A stretch of DNA of 64,000 bases from an uncultured Bacteroidales bacterium (GCA_900316795.1 ONEF01000008.1:47853-111852), one strand, 5' to 3'; counted from the first letter of the stretch, positions 20,301-29,168 are shown. Made by a program: numbers and translations. The notes: generated by a model not told the origin, from the letters alone.

Positions 20301-22877
20301 CTGTCTCTTTTGACGCGCTATCCTCAATCATTCGTCCATATTAGAGAGGGAAGGGGAGCGTTTACTCCTGCTTCAGTGTTGAATGACGTGGTCGTTGTTG
20401 GATATGGAACTGCCAGGAAAACCGATTATAATTACGGCCGCGACTCTTTTGTCAAGGCTCTTCAGGGACGGGTTGCCGGCATAAGTGTGGGTTCAGCAGA
20501 GGTAAAGCGAATTAGGGGAGTTGGCAGCGTTTCCGACAGCAGAGAGCCGTTGTATGTAATTGACGGCGTGCCGGTCAGCTCTCTTGAATTTGCAAAGCTC
20601 GCTCCTGCCCAGATACAGTCCGTGAGCATAGTGAAGGACGCTTCGTCAACGGCTATTTATGGTTCCAGAGCCGCAAACGGGGTTGTTTACATAACCACCG
20701 GCAAGATGGGCTTGTCAGGAATACCGGCGGAGAGTCTGCCGGATTTCAGCAAGATTTCCCAGCGATCAGATTTCAAGGATGTGCTCACCTTCCAGCCGCA
20801 CATAGAAAGCCGGAACGGGGAGATCTCGTTCAGCTTCAATACGTCAGACAAGCTCTCGTCCTATCATCTTTACCTGTTTGCCCACACCAAGGATATGCAC
20901 AACGGCTTTTTCAGCAGAGACCTTACGGTTTCAATTCCGCTGCAGGTTTCTATGCAGGCGCCTCGTTATCTGTATCGCTCAGACCAGTACTGCATGTCGG
21001 CCACAGCATCGGCAAAACCTTCTGCCGATAGCGCATCCTATTCCGGAAAGGCCTATTTGCTCTCGTACAACGGTTCCGTTTTAAAACTGTCTAATGCTGA
21101 TCCAATAACCTCATATTCAGAAGAATTGAACCTGAAAGCCGGCACTTCCGAGTCATTTACCAGCCAGATGATTGATATTCCTTCCGGAGTGGATACGCTT
21201 GGAGTTAAGGCAGTGTTCCAGTCAGATGATTTCTCGGACGCATATCTTGCTGACATTCCTGTTTTTGACAACACCCAGAATATTACCGAAGCCCATTCGG
21301 CAGTGCTGCTTTCCGGGGCAGACGATCAGGAGGCCATCAGGCGTCTGCGCTACAGCTTCAACACGGTATCAAGCGAAGGAGCAGAGGTGAAGCAGGAAAC
21401 CGTTTCCGACATTCTCCAAAGGTTTGTCAAAGCCGGAATGGAATCCCGGGGTGAGGATGTGATAAGCAAACTCGACGCGCTCTGCTTTGCAAAGATGCCA
21501 AGAGCTTCAGAGGCTGATTCTAAAAGCCTCAATACAGATGCTGACACGCTTTGGAACGAGGTTATGGCTTTCAGAGACTCCACCGGAGGCTTCTCGTGGA
21601 TGAAGGAGATGAAAGCGAACCAGACCATTACCGCGGCTGTGCTGGAGAGGTTTGCATACCTTAGGAGCATAGGATGCGATATCCCGGATATGAGCCCTAC
21701 AGTCAGGTATCTGGACTCCAACCAGTTTGCCGTGGCCTGGCCGTGGTGGTGCGGTGGCTTGTCCGAGGAACAGTATATGTATGTGAGGTCTTTCTATCCT
21801 GAAATTGTATTCAACGACGGGTTCGGGAAAGACGACCGCAGCGAACGCAAGACTTTCAGGTCAAACCTTTCCGCTTTCCGCAAGTTCGCCCGCTCATATC
21901 TTTCCCCGTCATACAAGAAGGATTTCCCGAACTACTGGACTTTTGAGAAAGCCCGCAGAATCAGGACAGTGCAGAATCTGCTCTCCAGCGACAAAGGTAT
22001 GGCTCTGGGAAAAGCCTGGGGAGAGAATCTGTTTGCCACGGCCAAGTTCAACAACTCCGTGGAGAAAGATGTACTGGATCTAATTGACTATGCCCAGCAT
22101 CACCCGGATGGGGGATCATATTACCCGAATGCCGTGATGCCGTTTAGGGGAATGCTGGAAAATGAGGCTTTTGCCCACTCTCTGATATCAGATGTGCTCT
22201 CTGCTTATTCATCACAGGATAAAAAGCGCAAAGAAACAGCCCGTGCCGCCGAAATTGCAGACCAGGTAAGGCTTTGGCTTCTGCTTCAGGCCCAGACTCA
22301 GAAGTGGAGCGATAACATCTACTTCCTCAATGCCGTCCGCAGCATAAACGCCGCCTCAGACAGCATCCGCCAGACCTCAGTGCTTACTCTTTCAAAGACG
22401 GAGAAACTCCCGTTTGCTGATATAAAGTCCAGCGGCAACGGCTTCACGATTGAAAGAGTTTTTCTCCGCGACGGCGTTGAACTCAAGGACGGCGACGCAA
22501 TCCATCGCGGAGAAAAGATTTGTGCCGAATACCGCATCTGGAGCAAGGAAAACCGCAGCTTCGTGAAGGTCACGGCTCCAAGAGAAGCCTGCCTGATGCC
22601 TGTGGAGCAGCTCTCCGGCAAGTACTATGGCCTCAAGCCGCTTGTCCTGGACAACTGGTACAGGTTCACTCCGTCGGCATACCGCTGCGTCAGGAAAGAC
22701 CGCACCGAATATTACTTCGACGTGTTCGCAGAGGAATCCTGCACCATCCGTGAAGAGTTCTATGTGGTCCAGAACGGAAGGTTCTCGGCCCCGGTTGTGG
22801 AAGTGGAATCTTCCTACGTTCCCGCATACCGCGCCAACGGCAAGTTTACTGGCAGCCTGTCTGTTGAAACCGAATAG
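17358..22877 (+). CDS. Alpha-2-macroglobulin-family protein with inserted TonB-plug-like domain (paralogue 2)
   Basis: 1839 residues from the ATG at 17358, which begins a clean signal peptide (MRIRCFLLLVMCLCGLSLEA). The ATG at 17340 adds six residues but sits at the predicted transcription start. The layout follows paralogue 1: helical N-terminal part, MG-type beta domains (DKGAYRPKDSLKFK near residue 490), helical TED-like region (GGFSWMKEM), and a C-terminal part with YYPNAVMPFRG. No CxEQ thioester is seen. At residues ~1010-1115 it has a block absent from paralogue 1, starting DVVVVGYGTARK and including YVIDGVP, SIVKDASSTAIYGSRAANGV and VYITT. These are the marks of a SusC-type TonB receptor plug. 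It ends 3 bases from the convergent M48 gene. Confidence 0.87.
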   Translation: MRIRCFLLLVMCLCGLSLEAAPLKDTLRREVVAIPYKKGWDPLLNDLWRSYRRTKRDSKKEAILKQIRLFAISKGLPDQVFRADFDLYKLTRNKNYKLRSTEFVETLMDLEENADRFYSVLFVEYFNYDNESVSLKSYLLDNRDELSRTSHKSYLEAVRPSDWLYLSYPRELISNDYEYFLWRYTRGNTGFGELLEDYVKGKYPQEDYIRCRMADKDQLLDLVKELKGSPLEFFPKGRLMAMRIDSLKKAKASSGEYRKLYEELGTFITDVEKQCESDDVLKYLRASATSDAKRAYESLEARNIYSFLGEDHFYVVCRNISSDIDVEVTGLNSKVVHRDRIKKGPGKFYVPDTLRWKVPELDDGSYFVKFSNGKNKTEVSYDQYCLSSAIVKTLDGNEIFATDYVTGRPVDNLGLQTVRYKRHIDVKDKDLVPAQRQSDGFFKIPENFKEPRKGYVYAVSKCSDGKSRRTSELRLYGESKKKQERLGTQVMFFADKGAYRPKDSLKFKIIALDGNPYEYYRVCPSGKKIVAVLLDADNEEVERIALVTNDFGSASGAFLLPEDRKTGSWIVEFREDGKKISSSRVRVDEFSLPSFEMTFDTDRKLYFPGDTLIVRGKLLTYSGLPVTDADISATIIVSDWGNDTLGVRNVTLMDGGAFCIQYPTDDDDKGRFDFCFKVTAGNGETREFRTTVPVFARFRLNVALEDKGQADFRLYNSFDGQSFDSNTVPRGVISSDTASFLVEAVGADGKKVDMPYTYSLLTISGDTLVSGKDSCGLRKVLDLSPYPDGLYVFSVTAMRLSEIWEGEEVFISDHIEYHILKMKDSSTLASGVESFFDPGQNEIAEGHDIKIRLGATGGPIWIAAMLFDDQSSLSRQIISLEGLGTSSVKEITIPYPADYPDVVKLHLLYFRGGKSMEYVQNYRRPKNTLALKIESFEFNESLSPSKKYTYKFTLQSKQAAEALVSVFDRSVDVFGMNSWSTLSLLTRYPQSFVHIREGRGAFTPASVLNDVVVVGYGTARKTDYNYGRDSFVKALQGRVAGISVGSAEVKRIRGVGSVSDSREPLYVIDGVPVSSLEFAKLAPAQIQSVSIVKDASSTAIYGSRAANGVVYITTGKMGLSGIPAESLPDFSKISQRSDFKDVLTFQPHIESRNGEISFSFNTSDKLSSYHLYLFAHTKDMHNGFFSRDLTVSIPLQVSMQAPRYLYRSDQYCMSATASAKPSADSASYSGKAYLLSYNGSVLKLSNADPITSYSEELNLKAGTSESFTSQMIDIPSGVDTLGVKAVFQSDDFSDAYLADIPVFDNTQNITEAHSAVLLSGADDQEAIRRLRYSFNTVSSEGAEVKQETVSDILQRFVKAGMESRGEDVISKLDALCFAKMPRASEADSKSLNTDADTLWNEVMAFRDSTGGFSWMKEMKANQTITAAVLERFAYLRSIGCDIPDMSPTVRYLDSNQFAVAWPWWCGGLSEEQYMYVRSFYPEIVFNDGFGKDDRSERKTFRSNLSAFRKFARSYLSPSYKKDFPNYWTFEKARRIRTVQNLLSSDKGMALGKAWGENLFATAKFNNSVEKDVLDLIDYAQHHPDGGSYYPNAVMPFRGMLENEAFAHSLISDVLSAYSSQDKKRKETARAAEIADQVRLWLLLQAQTQKWSDNIYFLNAVRSINAASDSIRQTSVLTLSKTEKLPFADIKSSGNGFTIERVFLRDGVELKDGDAIHRGEKICAEYRIWSKENRSFVKVTAPREACLMPVEQLSGKYYGLKPLVLDNWYRFTPSAYRCVRKDRTEYYFDVFAEESCTIREEFYVVQNGRFSAPVVEVESSYVPAYRANGKFTGSLSVETE

Positions 22878-22880
22878 GCC

Positions 22881-23702
22881 TTATTTCTTCTTTGTGGTAG
22901 TGGTGGACTTTGTGGCAGGCCTTTTGTAACCGTCTTTCTCTGCGCGGGCGGTCATCCTGGCAATTCTCTTGGCTGTATCCGGGTGTGAGGAGAAGAGGTT
23001 GTTCACGGCGCTGGAGGTGTTGGAAGAGCTGTTAAGGCTTTCCAGCTTCTCGAATGCCATGGCCATGAAGTACGGGTTCTTGCCGTTCTTGACCAGGAAT
23101 TCATAGCCATAGTCATCAGCCTCGCTCTCCTGTTTGCGGGAGAAGGAACTGCTGGCAAGCGTCTGTCCCAGGTCTCCAAGTTGTGAGGCTGAGAGGCTTG
23201 CTATTGTTCCGCCTGCTGCTATCAGTCCGTAACGTGCTGCAGTGGTGAGCATTGCCTGCTGGAACTGTTTCTTTGTGTGCTTGAGGCCTACGTGACCTAT
23301 TTCGTGGCCGATTACACCCAGAACCTCGTCGTCTGTCATTAGGTCCATAAGTCCTGTATAAACTCTTACGCTTCCGTCTGCGCAGGCAAAAGCGTTAACC
23401 TGATTGGTCTTGTAAACCTTGAAATTGAGTGGTGTCCCGTCAACTTCTGTGATGCCAGCCGTCAGTTTCCTTAGGCGTTTGGTGTAAGGGTCTGATTCCG
23501 GAAGAACGTTGCTTTCCTTGTCAAGGTTGGCGATATACTGGCCTACATAGGACTTGATCTCGGCGTCTGAAAGTGTAGCCGCCTGAATGGCCTGCATTCC
23601 GCCTGCAAGCAAAGCCTCGCTGTTGAGGGTTCCGCAAGAAGGTGCCATGAATACTGCTGAAAGCACGATAATTGCTGTGGATAATACTCTGATGGTTTTC
23701 AT
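22881..23702 (-). CDS. M48-family metalloprotease, lipoprotein
   Basis: 273 residues. A lipoprotein signal peptide ends in the lipobox APSC (Cys23), so the protein is probably anchored in an envelope membrane. The zinc site is GHEIGH (His133, Glu134, His137), and the third ligand is probably the Glu of QESEADDYG. This is the M48 pattern of LoiP/BepA/YcaL-like proteases, which degrade or help assemble outer-membrane proteins. The tail ends in a Thr/Lys-rich stretch. Convergent with the A2M gene, with no room for a separate terminator; expression with it is not implied. Confidence 0.9.
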   Translation of the reverse strand: MKTIRVLSTAIIVLSAVFMAPSCGTLNSEALLAGGMQAIQAATLSDAEIKSYVGQYIANLDKESNVLPESDPYTKRLRKLTAGITEVDGTPLNFKVYKTNQVNAFACADGSVRVYTGLMDLMTDDEVLGVIGHEIGHVGLKHTKKQFQQAMLTTAARYGLIAAGGTIASLSASQLGDLGQTLASSSFSRKQESEADDYGYEFLVKNGKNPYFMAMAFEKLESLNSSSNTSSAVNNLFSSHPDTAKRIARMTARAEKDGYKRPATKSTTTTKKK

Positions 23703-23850
23703 AAGTAGATTATTACGTATTTGAATTATTATTCTGAGAAGCTAATTAAATGATTTATCCTGGGATGCTATGATTTTTTAAAGCAGTAGTGTAAATATAT
23801 CTGTTGATAACTATATCTTTTTCTGTGTAAAATCTTATGCAGGTTTTTAC

Positions 23851-23858
23851 TAAATTTG
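23851..23858 (+). promoter_or_regulatory. -7 element ahead of the small lipoprotein gene
   Basis: TAAATTTG fits TAnnTTTG. The -33 position has no TTTG. Predicted leader of ~53 bases. Confidence 0.5.
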
Positions 23859-23917
23859 TACGATAAGTAAAACAGCGGCTAGTCCGCTTCACTAGTCTGT
23901 AACAAAATTAAGAAAAA

Positions 23918-24508
23918 ATGAGAGCAATACAATCATCACTCCTTATAATCTTTTCTTCGGCGATTTTTTTTGCCTCTTGCGCAACGGCTCCAAAGCGGGA
24001 TGTTCCCCAGAGTATCGACGATCTCGTGGTCAAGGCTCAGGTGAATGCGGACACCTATACCAAGGATGACTGGGACAAATCCCTGGCTGAGTATGAGAAG
24101 CTTATCGCCGAGTATCAGAAGAACGAATCAAGTTATACTCCGGAGCAGAAGCAGAAGGTTGCCAATGCTATGGGGCGTTATCACGCGCTGTTGCTGGAGA
24201 ACGCAATGCAGCAGTCGGCAGACAGTCTGAAGGCTGTGCTCAAGGAGTTTGCGGACTATACCAAGCTGCTTCCGGCATATATGGACGGGTTCAAGGATGT
24301 ACTGGAGAGCGACACTCTCAAGCTTGAGAATATCTTCAGCGATATTTTTGCCTCTGATCCTGTGAAGGATATTCTGGGCAGCATCGGTTCACTTTTCGGA
24401 GGCCTTGGCGGAGCGCTTGAAGAGGATGACGGGGAGATTGAGACGGTTGTGGACACGCTTCCTGATGCCACTCCGGTGGATTCTCTGAAAGATGTGCAAA
24501 CCAAGTGA
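23918..24508 (+). CDS. Small acidic lipoprotein of unknown function
   Basis: 196 residues. The N-terminus [22 protein letters not shown] has a lipobox-like FASC, so it is probably a lipoprotein. The remainder is mainly helical and charged (many Lys, Glu and Asp at residues ~35-125). It ends in a Gly-rich patch ([17 protein letters not shown]) and an acidic tail. I do not recognise a family. The rfbA start lies 44 bases after its stop, so this gene may lead the rhamnose operon transcript. It does not look like a sugar enzyme. Confidence 0.7.
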   Translation: MRAIQSSLLIIFSSAIFFASCATAPKRDVPQSIDDLVVKAQVNADTYTKDDWDKSLAEYEKLIAEYQKNESSYTPEQKQKVANAMGRYHALLLENAMQQSADSLKAVLKEFADYTKLLPAYMDGFKDVLESDTLKLENIFSDIFASDPVKDILGSIGSLFGGLGGALEEDDGEIETVVDTLPDATPVDSLKDVQTK

Positions 24509-24551
24509 CAGTAATTTGATTGAGGTTTCCCTTATTGACAAACAGAACATT

Positions 24552-25445
24552 ATGAAAGGAATAGTACTGGCAGGAGGCTCTGGAACAAGACTTTACCCGA
24601 TTACCAAAGGGGTGAGCAAGCAGCTTTTGCCTATTTATGACAAACCGATGATTTATTATCCTGTATCCGTGCTGATGAAGGCCTGCATAAGGGATATACT
24701 GATAATTTCCACCCCGGAAGACATGCCTTCTTTCCGCAGGCTTCTCGGCGACGGAAGCAGCTTTGGAGTGAACTTCTCGTACGAGGTGCAGCCGTCTCCG
24801 GACGGGCTGGCCCAGGCCTTTATCATAGGCGAGAAGTTTATCGGTGACGATTCTGTCTGCCTGGTGCTGGGGGATAACATCTTCTATGGCAACAACTTCA
24901 ACAACTTGCTGGGCAAGGCTGTGGAGAACGTTTCAGAAGGGAAGGCCACAGTGTTTGGCTACTGGGTAAACGACCCTCAGAGATACGGCGTCGCCGAGTT
25001 TGACAAAGACGGCAACGTGCTGAGCATAGAGGAAAAACCAAAGGAACCCAAGAGCAACTACGCAGTTGTCGGGCTTTATTTCTACCCAAACAGCGTGGTT
25101 GAGATAGCCAAGAACGTAAAACCTTCCTGGAGGGGAGAGTTGGAGATAACCTCCGTGAACCAGGCATATCTGGAGCAGGGCAACCTGAAAGCCGAGAAAT
25201 TCGGATACGGTTTTGCCTGGCTGGATACCGGGACCCATAATTCCCTGTATCAGGCTACCAATTTTGTCCAGGTTCTGGAAGAGAGGCAGGGCATAAAGAT
25301 TGCTTGTCTTGAAGCCATAGCGTTCAGCAAGGGATGGATTTCTGCAGAAAGGCTCAGGGAAATAGCCGCTCCTATGGCAAAGAACCCATACGGCCAGTAT
25401 CTTCTGGACCTTGCTGACGGTAAGATACAGCTGGACGAGCAATAA
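24552..25445 (+). CDS. rfbA: Glucose-1-phosphate thymidylyltransferase
   Basis: 297 residues from the ATG at 24552. The frame is open 60 bases further upstream, but family proteins begin at [16 protein letters not shown]. It joins dTTP and glucose-1-phosphate to dTDP-glucose, the first step to dTDP-L-rhamnose. Marks: the nucleotide-binding [34 protein letters not shown] with the metal-binding Asp, [19 protein letters not shown], and [12 protein letters not shown]. First gene of rfbA-rfbC-rfbD-rfbB. A second, broken rfbA copy lies at 59550-59693. Confidence 0.97.
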   Translation: MKGIVLAGGSGTRLYPITKGVSKQLLPIYDKPMIYYPVSVLMKACIRDILIISTPEDMPSFRRLLGDGSSFGVNFSYEVQPSPDGLAQAFIIGEKFIGDDSVCLVLGDNIFYGNNFNNLLGKAVENVSEGKATVFGYWVNDPQRYGVAEFDKDGNVLSIEEKPKEPKSNYAVVGLYFYPNSVVEIAKNVKPSWRGELEITSVNQAYLEQGNLKAEKFGYGFAWLDTGTHNSLYQATNFVQVLEERQGIKIACLEAIAFSKGWISAERLREIAAPMAKNPYGQYLLDLADGKIQLDEQ

Positions 25446-25514
25446 TCCGGGCCCGGCCTATGCAGGATTAAAGATGTAATTTGACAAAAGTAGAATAAAG
25501 AGTTACAAAGCTTA

Positions 25515-26066
25515 ATGGAGATAATTAAAACTGATATAGAAGGAGTGCTGATGCTCAAGCCCCGCATCTTCGGCGATGACCGTGGATATTTCTATGAGAG
25601 CTACAACAAGGCCCTCATGAAGGAGCTTGTGCCTCAGATGCCTGAATTTGTTCAGGACAACCAGAGCTATTCCACATACGGCGTTGTACGTGGACTTCAT
25701 TTCCAGAAGGCACCATACGCCCAGGCAAAACTCGTGAGGGTTGTCAGCGGTAAGGTTCTGGATGTGGCTGTGGATCTCAGACCTGGATCTCCGACTTACG
25801 GAAGGCATGTCAGCGTGGAGCTCAGCGGAGAAAACCATCTTCAGTTTTTCATACCTGAAGGCTTTGCTCACGGTTTTTCCGTGCTCAGCCCGGAAGTTGT
25901 GTTCCAGTACAAATGCAGTGCGTTCTACAACAAGGAGTCGGAAGGGGGAATCATGTTCAACGATCCTGACCTGGGCATAGACTGGGGCCTGGAAGAAAAA
26001 GATATGATACTCAGCCCCAAGGACAAACTCCATCCGACCTTCAGGCAGTACACGGAGACCCTGTGA
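25515..26066 (+). CDS. rfbC: dTDP-4-dehydrorhamnose 3,5-epimerase
   Basis: 183 residues, the usual RmlC length. It epimerises C3 and C5 of dTDP-4-keto-6-deoxyglucose. The cupin core shows VRGLHFQ (catalytic His), KLVRVVSGKVLDVAVDLR, FIPEGFAHGF and FQYKCSAFYN. The start ATG at 25515 gives the standard N-terminus ending IFGDDRGYFYESYN. It is 69 bases after rfbA and co-directional. Confidence 0.96.
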   Translation: MEIIKTDIEGVLMLKPRIFGDDRGYFYESYNKALMKELVPQMPEFVQDNQSYSTYGVVRGLHFQKAPYAQAKLVRVVSGKVLDVAVDLRPGSPTYGRHVSVELSGENHLQFFIPEGFAHGFSVLSPEVVFQYKCSAFYNKESEGGIMFNDPDLGIDWGLEEKDMILSPKDKLHPTFRQYTETL

Positions 26067-26201
26067 CTTCCGGGTGGGTAGTGACGAGGAACCGTACACC
26101 GACCATGCGCGGCAATGACCGACCAGGCACTGAAATGGCGTGACAGTGTGCATGTTCGTACAGAAGACGACCGGCCGGGTACCTGGGGGATGGGAGATAC
26201 G

Positions 26202-26250
26202 CTTTGAGATTTGGGCTTTGAGATTTGGGATTTTGGACTTTGAACTTTGA
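26202..26250 (+). repeat. Short direct repeats in the rfbC-rfbD spacer
   Basis: Two perfect tandem copies of ctttgagatttggg (26202-26215, 26216-26229) are followed by degraded copies (ttttggactttgaactttgaaag) up to the rfbD start. The rest of the 190-base spacer (26067-26201) shows nothing recognisable and is rich in CG dinucleotides compared with its neighbours. Confidence 0.6.
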
Positions 26251-26255
26251 AAGTT

Positions 26256-27191
26256 ATGGTAAAGAAAGATACTTTGAAGAACATACTGGTGACGGGTGCC
26301 AACGGGCAGCTGGGCACTTCTCTGGCACTCATGGCAAACAGCGGAGATGCAAACTTCCTGTTCACCGATGTTGACACTTTGGACATTACAGACTACAGGG
26401 CGGTCCGCTCTTTCATGAAGTCCAACTCTGTCGATATCGTGATAAACTGCGCCGCCTATACCAATGTGGACAAGGCTGAGGATGACAGGGACTCTGCTTT
26501 CAGAATCAATGCTGACGCTCCGGGACTTCTCGCCAAGGCCTGCCGTATCCAGGGAGCGGCCCTCATACATATCTCCACGGACTATGTATTTGGTAAAGAG
26601 CGTTCCACCAAGCCCCGTACTGAGGAGGTCAAGCCTTCTCCGTCCGGCGTTTACGGCGAATCCAAGCTGGAGGGGGAAAGGAGGATTTTGTCTGAATTCA
26701 GCGGAGGGGAACGTGCATCAAAGAAGGCGGACCAGATAAGATATGCCATTGTCAGGACCGCGTGGCTCTATTCCGAATACGGGAAGAACTTTGTAAAGAC
26801 TATGCTCAATCTTCAGGCGGCAAAGGACAAACTCAGCGTGGTTTTTGATCAGGTGGGCACTCCTACATACGCTGGAGACCTGGCTGCCGTCGTTTACCGC
26901 ATCGCAATGGAGATGGCGGACGGAAGTTTCCGCAAGGTGGACAACGGGATCTACAACTTTACGGATGAGGGAGTTTGCTCCTGGTATGACTTTGCTCAGG
27001 CCATCGCTGAGGAAACAGGTTCTGAGTGCAAGGTGCTGCCTTGCCATTCAGACGAATTCCCGAGCAAGGTTAAGAGGCCGGCCTTCTCCGTCCTGGACAA
27101 GAGCAAGATCAAGCATCGTTTCCAGATAGAGATACCTCATTGGCGGCAATCGCTGAAACATTGCTTGGAAGCACTAGCCAGTTGCCAATAG
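26256..27191 (+). CDS. rfbD: dTDP-4-dehydrorhamnose reductase
   Basis: 311 residues from the ATG at 26256; a TTG three codons upstream is also possible. It reduces dTDP-4-keto-L-rhamnose with NAD(P)H, the last step to dTDP-rhamnose. An SDR-type Rossmann fold has VTGANGQLGTSL and D-V-D-T-L-D-I-T, then INCAAYTNVDKAEDD and HISTDYVFG. The catalytic YGESKLEGE (Tyr, Lys) and RTAWLYSEYGKNFV follow. A ~20-residue stretch after the YxxxK motif (SEFSGGERASKKADQ) is longer than in most homologues. Third gene of the rhamnose set. Confidence 0.95.
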   Translation: MVKKDTLKNILVTGANGQLGTSLALMANSGDANFLFTDVDTLDITDYRAVRSFMKSNSVDIVINCAAYTNVDKAEDDRDSAFRINADAPGLLAKACRIQGAALIHISTDYVFGKERSTKPRTEEVKPSPSGVYGESKLEGERRILSEFSGGERASKKADQIRYAIVRTAWLYSEYGKNFVKTMLNLQAAKDKLSVVFDQVGTPTYAGDLAAVVYRIAMEMADGSFRKVDNGIYNFTDEGVCSWYDFAQAIAEETGSECKVLPCHSDEFPSKVKRPAFSVLDKSKIKHRFQIEIPHWRQSLKHCLEALASCQ

Positions 27192-27216
27192 ATAATAGAT
27201 AAATATGTAAAAATGG

Positions 27217-27322
27217 CTGCCGCTTAAATACTTGAAAAACAAGCTTATATGCAAACATCCTACCTTGAAAAACATAGAGGGTGTTTGAATAAATGGCTAA
27301 TAATCAAACAGTTAAGCGGCAG
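27217..27322 (+). other. Nested inverted repeats upstream of rfbB
   Basis: ctgccgcttaa (27217-27227) is repeated inverted, without mismatch, as ttaagcggcag (27312-27322). Between them an 8-bp stem (27253-27260 with 27279-27286, one G-U pair) encloses 18 bases. The motif cttgaaaaaca occurs twice inside. The outer right arm lies 19 bases before the rfbB ATG, so folding could affect translation or stability of rfbB. Confidence 0.5.
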
Positions 27323-27340
27323 ACGAAACAACAAATAGAT

Positions 27341-28420
27341 ATGAAGGCAATATTGATTACGGGAGGAGCCGGATTCATAGGCTCGCATGTGGTAAGGATG
27401 TTCGTCAAGAAGTATCCTCGTACCAAGATAATCAACTATGACAAGCTTACTTACGCAGGCAATCTGAGTAACCTCAAAGACATCGAGAACCGCAAGAATT
27501 ATGTGTTTGTCAAGGGTGATGTGATGGATTACAAGAAAGTGTTCAGCACCATGAAGGAGTATGGTGTGGACGGTGTCATCCATTTTGCGGCGGAGAGTCA
27601 CGTGGATCGCAGCATCAAGGATCCGTTTGCATTTGCCAAGACCAATGTGATAGGTACTCTGACAATGCTTCAGGCGGCCAAGGAGTTCTGGGGATGCTCC
27701 CTTGCAAATGCGGCACAGAGTGAAAAGAAGTACCGTTTCTACCATATTTCTACGGATGAAGTGTATGGTTCCCTGAAGTTTGACAAGAGGCTTTTCAAGG
27801 AGAGCGACCGCTATGAGCCACATTCTCCATACTCTGCTTCCAAGGCTTCTTCAGACCATTTCGTAAGGGCTTATCACGATACATTCGGACTTCCCGTTGT
27901 GCTGACCAACTGCTCCAACAACTATGGTCCTTATCAGTTCCCTGAGAAGCTTATCCCTCTGATGATAAACAACATAGAGCACAACAAGCCGCTCCCTGTA
28001 TATGGAAAGGGCATCAATGTCAGAGATTGGCTCTATGTAGAAGACCACGCCAAGGCCATAGACCTCGTTTTCCATAAAGGAAAAGTTGGTGAAACCTACA
28101 ACATCGGCGGTTTTAACGAGTGGAAGAACATAGACATCGTGAAGCTTCTTGTCAAGATTGTGGACAAGCATCTTGGCCGTCCTGAAGGAACTTCAGACAA
28201 ACTGATAACCTATGTTGCAGACCGTGCAGGACACGATCTGCGCTATGCCATAGATTCCTCCAAACTCCGTAAGGAACTGGGCTGGAAGCCTGAGACAATG
28301 TTCCCGGAGGGCATAGAGAAGACCGTTACCTGGTATCTTGAAAACAAGGAATGGGTGGAGAACATCACCAAGGGAGCCTACAAGCGGTATTATAAGGATA
28401 TGTACACCAACCGCAAATAA
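27341..28420 (+). CDS. rfbB: dTDP-glucose 4,6-dehydratase
   Basis: 359 residues from the ATG at 27341. The frame is open from 27293, but the family begins at MKAILITGGAGFIGSHV, and the extra 16 residues would overlap the inverted repeat. It converts dTDP-glucose to the 4-keto-6-deoxy sugar using tightly bound NAD. Marks: GGAGFIGSHV, HFAAESHVDRSI, FYHISTDEVYGSL, YSASKASSDHFVRA (catalytic Tyr and Lys), NCSNNYGPYQFPEKLIP and VRDWLYVEDH. Last of the four rhamnose genes; the order A-C-D-B is common in Bacteroidota. Confidence 0.96.
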   Translation: MKAILITGGAGFIGSHVVRMFVKKYPRTKIINYDKLTYAGNLSNLKDIENRKNYVFVKGDVMDYKKVFSTMKEYGVDGVIHFAAESHVDRSIKDPFAFAKTNVIGTLTMLQAAKEFWGCSLANAAQSEKKYRFYHISTDEVYGSLKFDKRLFKESDRYEPHSPYSASKASSDHFVRAYHDTFGLPVVLTNCSNNYGPYQFPEKLIPLMINNIEHNKPLPVYGKGINVRDWLYVEDHAKAIDLVFHKGKVGETYNIGGFNEWKNIDIVKLLVKIVDKHLGRPEGTSDKLITYVADRAGHDLRYAIDSSKLRKELGWKPETMFPEGIEKTVTWYLENKEWVENITKGAYKRYYKDMYTNRK

Positions 28421-28511
28421 AATCAACCACTTTAGGCAAGACAGTCTCTTGTGCCGCTAATAGGTTTATATTCAAAATGATTGGTATTATAGTTAATCAA
28501 AATTATAGAGT

Positions 28512-29168
28512 ATGAAATTCTTTATAGACACCGCAAACCTCGAACAGATCCGTCAGGCCCAGGCACTTGGAATTTTAGACGGAGTGACAACCAATCCTTC
28601 TCTCATGGCCAAGGAGGGCGTTAAGGGCAAGGATATGATATTCAAGCACTACAAGGCTATCTGCGATATAGTGGACGGACCCGTCAGCGCGGAAGTTTTT
28701 TCAACGGACTTTGAGGGTATGGTGCGTGAAGGAGAAGAACTCTATCAGATAGATCCTGCCAAGATCACCATCAAGCTCCCTTGCACCGAGAACGGAATCA
28801 AGGCCGTGAAGTATTTCTCTGACAAGGGGTACAGGACCAACTGCACGCTGGTGTTTACAGTTGGTCAGGCACTTCTGGCTGCCAAAGCAGGCGCAACATA
28901 CTGCAGCCCGTTCATCGGGAGGCTGGACGATATAGGAGAAGACGGTATCCAGCTCATTGAACAGATCGTCGATATGTACCAGTATTACGGTTTCGGCACC
29001 CAGGTCCTGGCAGCGTCTATCCGCCATACCAACCATATACTTAGATGCATACAGGCAGGAGCCGATGTTGCTACCTGCCCTTACAAGTCTATCGTAGGAC
29101 TGATAGAGCATCCTCTTACAACCAAAGGCCTGGACATTTTCTGCAAAGCCGCAGAATCAATGAAATAG
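28512..29168 (+). CDS. Transaldolase / fructose-6-phosphate aldolase family enzyme
   Basis: 218 residues, the short form typical of the FSA/TalC group. It is a TIM-barrel class I aldolase. MKFFIDTANLEQIRQA is the family N-terminus, GVTTNPSLMAKEG follows, and the Schiff-base Lys is probably in TIKLPCTENGIKA. Later marks are YCSPFIGRLDD and AASIRHTNHI. Whether it acts as transaldolase or as fructose-6-phosphate aldolase cannot be told from sequence alone. It sits between rfbB (91-base gap) and the flippase (7-base gap), so it is probably co-transcribed with the flippase. Confidence 0.92.
   Translation: MKFFIDTANLEQIRQAQALGILDGVTTNPSLMAKEGVKGKDMIFKHYKAICDIVDGPVSAEVFSTDFEGMVREGEELYQIDPAKITIKLPCTENGIKAVKYFSDKGYRTNCTLVFTVGQALLAAKAGATYCSPFIGRLDDIGEDGIQLIEQIVDMYQYYGFGTQVLAASIRHTNHILRCIQAGADVATCPYKSIVGLIEHPLTTKGLDIFCKAAESMK

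Noticed and set aside
25512..26570. 352-codon minus-strand frame across rfbC and rfbD
   Set aside because: It overlaps two certain rhamnose genes on the other strand and matches no family.
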